DNA of 64,000 nt from Vicia villosa (Eukaryota; Streptophyta; Magnoliopsida; Fabales; Fabaceae), in the NCBI RefSeq assembly GCF_029867415.1, contig NW_026705177.1:372001-436000 (forward strand), in the 5' to 3' direction. The position numbers were made by a program, and so were the translations under genes. Below are positions 1 through 11,795 of the stretch, one piece after another. The stretch's first letter is position 1. Each line of letters starts with the position of its first letter. Below the pieces are notes generated by a model, which did not search any database, had not been told where the DNA came from, and saw only the letters and a program-made list of their open reading frames with translations.

Positions 1-640
1 TGTATAACTAACTGCCAGTAATATGCACTTCTACTAAGTTATTAATAATTCTATTTATTACTCTCATCGCATCTCATATTTGAGTTAACTACGTGGAATC
101 AGTTATATTACCTAATAGACGATCTCTCACCCTATTAACCGATACAACAACATTAAGTTCCAACACTAAATAAAGATATCAATTATCAATATTTGTGTGA
201 ATATTAAGCCTTACCCTTCTATAGGCGTTATCATCCAATAGATGGAGACTCAGATCTAGTAACACAATCAGCACCTCTCGAATGTTAAGTTGTACCATGA
301 GAATATGTTTTACGTTGCTAATCTAAAACAAGCATTAAGAATGAAGAATAATCAATATTAATGCTTAAGTTGAATTTCCTAAATAGCTATGATTGTAATT
401 AGTACATAAGTATAATGATAGTTACACCTAACCCCAACAAAACAAAATTATCTACGCTTACTTATCGTAGCTTTACAATGAAGCCCTTGAAAAAAGAGGT
501 TGAACAACATCAGCAGCGATCCCTCGAGCAGCGCTTCTGCATTCAATTTTCCTCTCATTATTCTCTCCTATTAAGATTTAAGGTGAATCTACTTTATTTT
601 TATACTACCTTTAATCCACCGAAATTCTCTTTGAATTGAA
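1..640. other. No gene recognised
   Basis: AT-rich sequence with only a short uninformative open frame at 415-639 that resembles no family I know. No clear repeat boundary is visible. Confidence 0.5.
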
Positions 641-654
641 AATGACACCCCTAT

Positions 655-1075
655 TTATGGGCTTAGGACAGGTGGGCTCTCTAGGCGCATCGTGTATCCT
701 CGACTAGCGTGTCTACTTTCTTCCAGTTTAAGTATGTTAGATCTCCTGCAATTTGCCCTAGCCTCCTTATCTCGCTAGGCGAACCTCCTCTCCTCAACTA
801 GCCCACAAACCCTTCATTCATTTTGAAATAACTTAGCCTGTAAGTCTTCTTGGCTACCAGTGCTCGCTAAGCGCGCATATCCTCAACTAGCATGCCTTGG
901 TGCCTACTTCTGGCTTGGCCAAATTTTGAACCCATTTTTTGCTAAGTGAGCCTAATGTGTGTTTCTAGCTTAGCCAACTTTTGTAGCTTAATTAGCCAAA
1001 TCTGATGCTTGTTTCTAGCTTAGCCAACTTTTGTTGTCTATTTCTTGTTTAGCAACTTCAACATCCAAATTATAC
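655..1075. repeat. Probable LTR-element relic with an internal direct repeat
   Basis: This block is richer in GC than its flanks and is full of CTAGC/GCTAAGCG-type words, like the central part of the solo LTR at 34783-37020. A 24-base string beginning GTTTCTAGCTTAGCC occurs at 961-984 and again at 1011-1034. No coding potential and no terminal repeats were found, so assignment to an LTR is inference. Confidence 0.35.
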
Positions 1076-1080
1076 ATGTG

Positions 1081-3292
<2,212 letters not shown>

Positions 3293-3369
<77 letters not shown>
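3293..3369. repeat. (TA)n microsatellite
   Basis: Uninterrupted TA repeat of about 77 bp that closes the MITE-like unit on its right side. Confidence 0.97.
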
Positions 3370-3371
<2 letters not shown>

Positions 3372-3659
3372 CCTAAGATGCATGCAACTAATGACATAGT
3401 ATCTAAAATAACAAATTCTTAGGCGCGGACCCAAAACAAACTTAATTTTTAATTTAAAGTATTATTATAACATCCAAAATTAAAATTTGGTCTTAAACTA
3501 ATTCTATGACCAAAATATTAGAATGATGTGGATCAATCTTGTCATGTCATTTAAAGCCAAAAAATTACTAACTTATTACTCAAATTATAACTTTAACTCT
3601 CCAATCTTTCCTCTAATTAATGGTCGTTTTACTCTTATCTTTTGAATAATCTTATCTTT

Positions 3660-4615
3660 ATTAAGAATATAAGCGTATTAGAAAAAATCAATTAAACCGA
3701 CAAGACAAACCAAACTAAACTAAAATAAAATTGATTTTTCTAGTTTGGTTTAAAAACCAAACCAAATTAATAAAAACCGATATAGTTTGATTCGGTTCTC
3801 AATTTTAGTTTTTAGCAACCGCCAAACCGATGGACCGGACCAAAGGATAAAATTACGCTTAAAATATTTTATTCTACCCATCATTAAACCCAAATTTTAT
3901 ACCGGTTCGACCATTCTCTATCTTTTTGTATAATTCATTCCTTTCTGCAAAATAACAATCTAAAAATAAACTATAAAACATTGAAAGTAGAAATCCTAAG
4001 TTACAAAAATTTGCTTTCACGGAATTGCTGCTCTTGCTACCCGCCATAATTGTTGTTTTCTATATCGTCGTTCTGATATGTTATGATCGTCTTCTTCATG
4101 TAAAGTTATCTTTTTTTAGTTTTCATAATTTATTTTTAGCTTTTTTTGTTTCTTCTTCTTCAAAAAATTCCTTTCAATTTTGTTATAAAATAGTTTTGAT
4201 TTGTATTTGAGGTGTGAAACATGTTAGTGTAAACTTTTATATTTAATAGTGAACTTATTTCATAATAGAATAGAAATTATGTCACTGTTTCGTATGAATT
4301 CAGAGCAAATTGTAATTTATTTGAAAAAATATAGCAAGAAATAAATTACATGAAATGTATTATTTTATAAGATAATAGCATATAATACCCAAAAAAATAC
4401 GATAATGGAAAACACATTGATGAACATAATGTTTGAAAAAAACATCATAAACCGGTCAACCGAACCAAACCAAACCAATTAATTTGGTTCGGTTCTATTT
4501 TTAAAAAATGTTAAAAATCGAACAAAATCAAATCACTGGAGATATCATCGGTTCGGACTTTTTTTACCAAAAACCGGTCCAAACCAATCTAATTATACCC
4601 CTAATATTTATGTTA
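3660..4615. repeat. AACCGG/GGTTTGGTTCGG-rich dispersed repeat
   Basis: Words such as AACCAAACC, GGTTCGGTT and AACCGGTC are clustered at about 3690-3850 and again at 4450-4590 in roughly inverted arrangement, with an AT-rich centre. The right edge ends in TTATACCCCTAAT, resembling the terminal TAGGGGT of plant hAT-type MITEs. I see no matching left terminus, so boundaries are uncertain. A 61-codon open frame at 4025-4210 has no recognisable features. Confidence 0.35.
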
Positions 4616-5154
4616 GATAAGCCATCATCATAAACTCGGTCAAAACAAACCTCCTCAAATTATCCTATTGTCATAACAAAAACAAACCTTGCATCAAGTG
4701 TAACAAAAAAAAAAATATCATGCATCAAACACATGCATGTTTTAATTTTCCTTTTATTAATATTAATATTTATTTTATTTTTACTGCTTTTTTTTATAAT
4801 AGTTAAATTTTTTCATTAAAAATATGTTTTTAAATATTTAAATTAGAGTATTTTTATCATGTTAACTTGTGTTCAGAATAAATTATTTAAAAATAGAAAT
4901 TTTGTATTAAATTATTTTTGTTATTTTGGAAATATTGAATGCTTATATTCTTACATTTAAGTCATTAGTTTCATTTTTTTACAAAAAATTCTAACTCTAA
5001 TGTGAATATACTACTTACTAGTTTTAATCTTTTTAAAAATTTGTTACTTAAACACCACAATTATTTTCCAGCAACGAAATAATATTTTAAAAATAAAAAA
5101 ATATATAATATTTCTAGTAAAAATTTATTATTACATTTAAAAGTAAAGTTAACC
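4616..5154. other. No gene recognised
   Basis: Very AT-rich sequence with poly-A and poly-T tracts and no open frame worth noting. Confidence 0.5.
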
Positions 5155-5335
5155 TAAACTTCGAAATTATGTTTGAATTCAATTTCTCTTGGTATATATA
5201 ACTACAAAAAGAAGCCCTTCATGTGAATATAAAAGATACACACAAATAAAAACAGTGTGTGTTTAGTAGACATAAGGTGCAATTAGTATACCTAAAAAAG
5301 ACTACTATTTTATTTTACTAATCCAACTTATTGAA
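5155..5335 (+). repeat. Dispersed repeat copy A (uninterrupted)
   Basis: This segment resembles 20395-20765 in the same orientation: both hold CTTCGAAATTATG, TTGAATTCAATTTC, then GGAAGCCCTT or AGAAGCCCTT, then AAGACTA and CTTATTG. The second copy carries a SINE that this one lacks, so this copy represents the empty site. The nature of the repeat is unknown. Confidence 0.6.
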
Positions 5336-7500
5336 ACACGAATTTGGTTATTAGCCATAAACAAATTGGGCCATTAGTCTCAATCTCATGATAAAGAAAT
5401 TAGAATGAAAGTTGTGAGTTAGTAACAGAATTATTGATTAATTTTTAAGGTTCAACAACATATAATTTTTTTTTTAGATTATTTTAGATTTTGAATTAAT
5501 TTTCAAAAAATTCAAATAGTTATTTGAATTCTGCTAGTTTTTCTTCTTTTTAGTATGAGAATTCTGCTAATTTCTAAACAAACATCTATTATATGATTAA
5601 AAATTTAACTATAGAGGTTAGATATTGTAAGGTAATTCATTTATTATTTATTGTTGCTTTGCGAAAATACATAATTAAAATAAGATAGGGAATATATTTT
5701 TTATAAATTATGTTTTATTACTGATTTGTGAGGAATAAAAAAATGTGAAATGAATCTGCGAGGAATGTACTTTTAAAATTGACACTCTACCGCACAAATC
5801 GGTGACAAAATGAAAAATGGTGAGTGATGGAGATGAATTTGAATTACTTGTAAATTGGTCTCTTATCTCTTTATATAACAAAAACGACGGTTGTAATCGC
5901 TGCTTCACGTGGAATGTGGCATATCATGTTGGGGATTATTTGATTGATTTGGACGGTGTGTGATGAGTTAGAGGCTAGGATTATATGTGCTTGATAGTAC
6001 AAATGTCCTCATATCTTATGCGTAATTCTCAATAGCATTCGACACTGGGTCTCTCTTTCTAGCCTTCTGGGAAGCCCAAAACAGTTTCTCGCCAAAGTCT
6101 TTCCTCTGTCCTGCAGAGGAGGGGTTTTTTCGTGCATGCCCCGAGATCAACTGGAATTTTATGCCAAGTGAAATGTGGTGATGTGTTACCACTAACGTTG
6201 GAAATTTCTGCATGAAATGCATTTCTTGTGTCGCATATCTTTGTGTTGAGGAACTATTGATGTGTATCCCCTCGTATACGAGCAATGATAACCTTCTAAT
6301 CCTATAATGGTAAAGTATCTGAGACGACTTTCGATGAGATTTAGATCATTGGTAGTGCTTGCTTCTCTCCTTGTTGTAAGAGATTACGTTGATATTGTGC
6401 TAGGAGTACCCAGAAAGCTTCATTGTTTATTTGTCTTTTTTCTACTATTTCTTCGTTTGAAGTTTTGAAGTGATCTTCTTTCTCTTATTTTTAAGGCTTG
6501 ACATAACATGGAGAACCACACACATTACAAGGGTTTGATTTCCTTGGGATAGGTTAAACACTTTTTTCAATGTATATGTTTACCCTTTATTTTGGTAAAC
6601 AATCTCTAGTCTCTTTATTAAAGGTTACTTGCAATATCGACTAGTAATTCTATGACATAGTGCCAAAGTGTTATTGATTTTGTGTTTTGTTTATGGTAAT
6701 GTAAATAATGATCAGAACTTAACTTCTAAAATTTATTATAAAAAAAGGTAAATGTTGACAATTGGAAAGAAGAAAGAAAAAGCTTTTAAATTTGTTGTAA
6801 AAGTAAAGTTGCTTGAAATTTAATAGCATGGAACGCACACATACATTTTCCAAGTGACACTCTTTTCTCTCTGTAACGCGGGTACTTTGAGTTTCTTTAA
6901 GAAATATAATAAATGTGGACCCCTAAAAAATGAAAACAAATCTAATTATATAGAGATCCTATAATAATCGTCGATAACGTTCGATTAAGCACGTTCTGCC
7001 ACGTCCTTGGATTCATGCAATAATACGCCTCAGAAGCCTCCACGTGTTTATGAAAAACCGTTTGTCCTTATCCACCAAAGTTCGTCTCGACTATGCTTAA
7101 AACAACCCAAAAAAACCCAAAAATATCCTAAGTCCTTGGAACTGCATGACTTCAACTTTCTAGTAGCAAAATTCGATTGAGAACTATGAGCATTACTTTG
7201 ACTGACCCAAATGAACACAACAAAACTCTTGGTTCGACCAAGATTTAATCTACTCTATGTCATAAGCATTCATACCCCTAATCTTCAGGGTAGTGACCCA
7301 CATGACTTATATTTCTTATGTGTCTAAAATCCCAATGTAACAGTATACTATAACAGCATAAAGCATTTCAAGTATTGACACTTTTTTATTATTCCCCTCA
7401 AAAAAACCAATTCAAACTACAAATGTACGCATTTTTTCGTAAGTTTTGGGGTCAATATCACTTCTTGATATGGGAACATATCTTATGTTTATAAGGAAAA
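5336..7500. other. Gene-free stretch
   Basis: Several short open frames occur (for example 6016-6285 on the minus strand), but none shows a domain, signal peptide or codon pattern I recognise. Confidence 0.45.
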
Positions 7501-7525
7501 TGACCTATCAGAATAAGAACATTAC

Positions 7526-7860
7526 TTGAAGAAACAGTTGTTGGCCTTCATCAAAGAATTGGGATACATTAGCGATGTCACTCCATCGAATATGGCCTCA
7601 AAGAAACGGCTTAAGCGAGTAATCGAGACTTATTTGTTGGTAGACACTGACACTAAAGAGGAGAGAAAAGTCATTTTGGTGAGTATTATAGGTTTTCTAC
7701 TCTTCGCCAATTTTCCCATACATATTTTCTTTTTTGACAATCTTTCCGTGGACCATGTAGATGCCATGAAGTGTGAAGAAACAATTTGAAAGATGAAGAG
7801 GGCCTCTGGATTAATTACGGCATTGGCTAACACTTCGTATGCCTCATCTCCAAGGGTAGC
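7526..7860 (+). pseudogene. Unrecognised coding-like relic
   Basis: An 87-codon frame (7526-7789) is followed in the same frame, after one stop codon, by further protein-like sequence (KMKRASGLITALANTSY...). The composition looks like coding sequence rather than chance, with Lys/Arg-rich and hydrophobic stretches. I do not recognise the family; a decayed transposon gene is the most likely explanation given the surroundings. Confidence 0.25.
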
Positions 7861-8185
7861 GCCTACTTTGGGGAATCCTGCTAGATCATTGATGTAGTTT
7901 ATTCCAACTTTATCACCTGTACAAATCTAGGGTTCAATTATTTGGGTTATGGTAGGAGATAATTTGATTTCATCCTCGTCTAAGGGAATAGGGGATTTAA
8001 TATTTAGTTATGAAGTCGAAAATCTCAAGGAGATGAGACCATCAGCTAGGTTCTCTCTAGTTTATTGGAGAAATTGAAGGGGACCCCGTGTCTTGGGAGG
8101 CCTTTTTATGTAACAGCCCGAGCCTTCGGCGTTCCCGGCACTATTACCTCATGATCTTCTCTACCCCCCTCACTAGTAGAGTTAT

Positions 8186-8343
8186 TGCCTTCCGTGGGAA
8201 TCGAACCATGTACCCTGGGGTTCAAGTACATGTTCAATCCATTCTCACTACCACTTGAGCTAGTAGCTCAATTGGTAGCAGGAATTGCTATGAATATGTA
8301 CTTAACCCCTAGGTACATGGTTCGATTCCTGCGGGAGGCAAAA
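8186..8343. repeat. Palindromic twin tRNA-like sequence
   Basis: Two arms of roughly 75-80 bp are inverted copies of each other, centred on TTGAGC-TAGTA-GCTCAA at 8255-8271. On the plus strand there is an A-box-like TAGCTCAATTGGTAG at 8264-8278 and a B box GGTTCGATTCC at 8319-8329. On the minus strand there is TAGCTCAAGTGGTAG (8248-8262) and GGTTCGATTCC (8197-8207). Each half therefore has the internal Pol III promoter layout of tRNA genes and tRNA-derived SINEs. Neither half folds into an obvious complete tRNA, because the acceptor strands do not pair, so these are tRNA-like relics rather than tRNA genes. Confidence 0.6.
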
Positions 8344-8402
8344 ACAATATTTCCTGGGCAGCCGATAAGCGGACCTAGGGGGGATTATTGATTAAGCCGG
8401 TA

Positions 8403-8407
8403 ACATG
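8403..8407. repeat. Target site duplication ACATG, left copy
   Basis: ACATG directly precedes the left LTR and is repeated at 18080-18084 directly after the right LTR. A 5-bp duplication is the usual signature of LTR-retrotransposon integration. Confidence 0.95.
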
Positions 8408-9671
8408 TGAAGGATAGAAAAACACTTAGAAAGGGGGGGATTGAATAAGTGTGACTTTAAATCTTGGACGATAAAAATAAATTGCACAATTATTTTTATC
8501 CTGGTTCGCTGTTAACGAAGCTACTCCAGTCCACCCCCGCAGAGATGATTTACCTCAACCTGAGGATTTAATCCACTAATCGCACGGATTACAATGGTTT
8601 TCCACTTAGTCCGCAACTAAGTCTTCCAGAGTCTTCTGATCACACACTGATCACTCCAGGAACAACTGCTTAGATACCCTCTAAGACTTTTCTAGAGTCT
8701 ACTGATCAACACGATCACTCTAGGCTTAGTTCACTCCTAAGACTTCCCTAGAGTATTCTGATCAACACGATCACTCTAGTTACAAACTGCTCAGCCAACT
8801 GCTAAGACTTCCTAGAGTATACTGATCACACGATCACTCTAGTTCCTTACAACTTAATGTAATCTATTCAAGAGTTTACAAATGCTTCTTAAAAGCGATA
8901 ATCACAACTGTGATATTTCTCTTAACGTTTAAGCTTAATCTCACTAAAAAATTACAACAGCAATGTAGTGAGTTGATGAAGATGAAGATTCTGAGTTTAG
9001 ATTTGAACAGCGTTTCAGCAAGTTTGATATAAGTTGTTTTTTTGCAGAATCGTTAACCTTGCTTCTCATCAGAACTTCATATTTATAGGCGTTGAGAAGA
9101 TGACCGTTGAATGCATTTAATGCTTTGCGTGTTCCGTACAGCATTGCACTTAATGTTATACGCTTTTGTCAACTACCTCGAGCCTTGTTCACGCCGTGTC
9201 TACTGACGTAGCCTTTAGTAGCTTTTAACGTTCCTTTTGTCAGTCAGCGTAGCTTGCCACTTGTACTTCCTTCTGATCTGATGTTTGTGAATACAACGTT
9301 TGAATATCATCAGAGTCAAACAGCTTGGTGCATAGCATCTTCTGATCTTCTGACCTTGAAGTGCTTCTGAGCGTGATACCATCTTCTGATCTTCAGTGCT
9401 TCTGATCTCATGTTCTTCTGATGCTTCCATAGACCCATGTTCTGATTCTGCTTCGACCATCTTCTGATGTCTTGCCAGACCATGTTCTGATGTTGCATGC
9501 TGAACCATTTGAGATACAACTTCTGAGCGCTGAATTATGCGTACTCTTTATATATATTTCCTGAAAGGGAAATTGCATTGGATTAGAGTACCATATTACC
9601 TTAAGCAAAATTCATATTATTGTTATCATCAAAAACTAAGATAATTGATAAGAACAAATCTTGTTCTAACA
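8408..9671 (-). repeat. 3' LTR of the copia element
   Basis: Begins TGAAGGATAG and ends TTCTAACA on the plus strand, so both ends obey the TG...CA rule in either reading. It is the downstream LTR because the coding strand is minus. It contains a minisatellite of about four 60-67-bp units with CTAGAGT and CTGATCA...GATCACTC words (about 8625-8842) and a region dense in TTCTGATC words (9340-9470). Confidence 0.96.
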
Positions 9672-9685
9672 ATCTCCCCCTTTTT
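9672..9685 (-). promoter_or_regulatory. Polypurine tract
   Basis: On the element's strand this reads AAAAAGGGGGAGAT directly beside the 3' LTR, where plus-strand DNA synthesis is primed. Similar CTCCCCCTGA blocks repeat at about 9786, 9805 and 9828, and CTCCCCCTTTTTGTCAT appears again near 10710. Confidence 0.85.
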
Positions 9686-9919
9686 GATGATGACAAAAAC
9701 ATATATAAATGATATGAATTTGCGATCAGAAAGAGTAGACGGCAAAAGACAAATTACACAGCTATAGCATAAGCATATGAATATGTCTCCCCCTGAGATT
9801 AACAATCTCCCCCTGAGATAAATAATCTCCCCCTGAAATAAATACTCGAAGAACTTTGATAAAAGACTTCCCTGATTATTTCGGTAGAGACGATCATATA
9901 AGCTTCTGCCTTCAGAGAA

Positions 9920-10185
9920 TTCATAGCTTCTGACTTCTGCTTCCATTGGACAGCTTCAGAACTTGAATTTCTTTAGATCCTTAGAACACTCACAGCTTCT
10001 GATTCCTGCTTCCATCGTGGACAGCTTCAGAACTTGAATTTCTTTGATCTTCAGAACATTCACAGCTTCTGACTTCTGCTTCCATTCAGGACAGCTTCAG
10101 AACTTGAATTTTCTGGATCTTTTAGAACATTCACATCTTCTGATTTCTGCTTCCCTCGGATAGCTTCAGAACTTTGAATGTCTAC
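9920..10185. repeat. Tandem repeat of about 72 bp inside the retrotransposon
   Basis: Nearly four degenerate copies of a unit containing CAGCTTCTGACTTCTGCTTCC followed by GACAGCTTCAGAACTTGAAT. It lies between the polypurine tract and the extra ORF, and has no open frame. Confidence 0.8.
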
Positions 10186-10946
10186 CAATCATCACTTCAT
10201 GCTAGATTTGTATCAGAACATTGTTGAATGTACCAGAGCATCATCAGAGCATCTCTACATCCTGAAATGTTACAGAACAAAAACTAAACGACAAAAGTCA
10301 GCATGAACGAGTTAGAACATAAAATGTATGTTTGAACACATTATATGTATCAGAGCCATATAGGCTGAAATAATGTATCAGAGCAAATAATGTATCAGAG
10401 TCATAACATTATATGTATCAGAGCAAATAGAATTTTGTCAGAACAGGATAGACAATGATATTCAAATTCTATTATCAGTGCTTCTCATTCATTCTTCTTT
10501 CTTGCTTCTGATTTCTGAAGCTTGACAGCACTCAGCTTGCTTCAGTTTCCATGGTTTTGCTTCTTGTGTTTGCTTCTGAAGATTCACTTCACTTCTCTGT
10601 ACCTGCAAAACACTCAAACCATGTAGAACTTGCAGTTCTTGTTAGTGAATGTGTGGGAGCCTTTACCCAGCAACTGATAGATTAATCAAATCATTTATCA
10701 TTTATCTTCTCCCCCTTTTTGTCATAACATCAAAAAGAATATTTAAAAAGATTCAGATGTATAAAACGACAAATAGAATCACTGGAATGTAAATCAAAGA
10801 AACTTTTTTTATTGATAATCAAAAGGTTTACAAGACAGGAATGCAGGAAAACAGATGCAACAAGAAAAGGAAACTACAAAGACCAAATCCTAAGATCCTA
10901 GCCTACGCAAAATCCGCGCCAGCATGCCATGAAGGAGTGAAACGCC

Positions 10947-11330
10947 TCATTGACTGCTTCTCGGGCTTTCAGGGAGACTTGGTTCTGATGCAGATCTTCC
11001 ACCATCTTTACCAGAGACAACATTCCCAGCAGGTGAAGATGAAGAGATTTCTTCGGAATCGATCAAGGGAGAGGAAGGGGTAGATGAAGAGGAAGCTGAG
11101 TCTTGAAGGTCGAAAGATGAGGAAGAAGATGGAGATGATGGAGGGCTTTCACCAGGAGGATGAAACACACGTCTAGAATAGTTTCCAGACAACATTGCTT
11201 CGAATGGATTCACCTTGAGAGGATCATAGGTGATTTTGATCTTTTTGGGTTTGGAAGGTGATGTTTCAACAGCTTTTCTTTTGTTGTTTTGATCATTTTC
11301 ATTATTTCCTGGGCTTGATGAAGAGTTCAT
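10947..11330 (-). CDS. Extra ORF downstream of pol, Ser/Pro-rich with nuclear-signal-like motif
   Basis: A 127-residue frame sits in the position where SIRE-type elements often carry an envelope-like gene. It has no signal peptide or membrane segment, so it is not envelope-like. It is rich in Ser, Pro and Glu, mostly disordered by composition, and carries a bipartite basic motif (KRK at 17-19, KPKKIK at 27-32) suggestive of nuclear import. Upstream on the same strand are a TTTAAATA box (11450-11457) and a CT-rich leader, like a plant promoter and 5' UTR. It could be a captured host gene fragment or a lineage-specific element gene. I do not know its function. Confidence 0.45.
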   Translation of the reverse strand: MNSSSSPGNNENDQNNKRKAVETSPSKPKKIKITYDPLKVNPFEAMLSGNYSRRVFHPPGESPPSSPSSSSSFDLQDSASSSSTPSSPLIDSEEISSSSPAGNVVSGKDGGRSASEPSLPESPRSSQ

Positions 11331-11449
11331 GATGGGTTTGCAGAAAAATGAACAGGTAGGGTTTGATATGGAAGAGAGAGAGAGAAAAACTTGATGAGGA
11401 ATGCAAGGAGATAGAGAAAGATGAGAGGGAAAGAGAAGAGTTTGAAGAG

Positions 11450-11457
11450 TATTTAAA
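11450..11457 (-). promoter_or_regulatory. TATA-like box upstream of the extra ORF
   Basis: TTTAAATA on the minus strand lies about 120 bases before the ATG at 11330, followed by a pyrimidine-rich leader. This is plausible as an internal promoter but unproven. Confidence 0.3.
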
Positions 11458-11795
11458 AAAAAAATAAAATGAAACGAATGATGAATAGCATTTAATGTTA
11501 CGTGAAGTGAGGAGAGATAATAAAGACAAATGAGGTGACTAGCACAGTTACCTATGGTCGGCGTCCCTTCAACTGCACGCGCGCTTATCCATGAATAGTA
11601 ACGACAGGTTTACCATCCCGAGATAAAACGTAACAGCTGTTTTGCTTTAAAAGAGGTTCTGAATCAACTTAGACAATGAAACGTTAGTAATAACCGAATC
11701 ATAATTTCTAAAAGATTTCAATCAGAACTTCTGACAAAAAAAAATGTTCCACATTCATTTCAGAAGATACTCATACATGAGAACTTCTCATCTTC

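Larger units (their letters stand above)
8109..8407. mobile_element. Left part of a TGTAACA-ended element split by the copia insertion
   Basis: The sequence opens with TGTAACAGCCCG. Its inverted partner CGGGGTGTTACA (11 of 12 matching) lies at 18123-18134, beyond the retrotransposon. Removing the insert gives an element of about 350 bp with ends typical of plant LTRs. The flanking pentamers (TTTTA and TTAAA) do not match, so an intact solo LTR with its own target duplication is not proven. Confidence 0.5.

Noticed and set aside
8248..8329. Calling one or two true tRNA genes
   Set aside because: A and B boxes are present but the acceptor and anticodon stems do not form a proper cloverleaf; reported as tRNA-like instead.
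8944..9608. Four minus-strand frames repeated identically at 17352-18016
   Set aside because: They lie inside the two LTRs and recur only because the LTRs are duplicates; composition is driven by TTCTGATC repeats.
9785..10185. CRISPR-like array because of spaced repeats
   Set aside because: Plant nuclear retrotransposon context, degenerate head-to-tail units without unique spacers of constant length, no cas genes.
11302..11529. 75-codon Ser/Phe-rich frame upstream of the extra ORF
   Set aside because: Overlaps the pyrimidine-rich leader; composition reflects CT-rich DNA.
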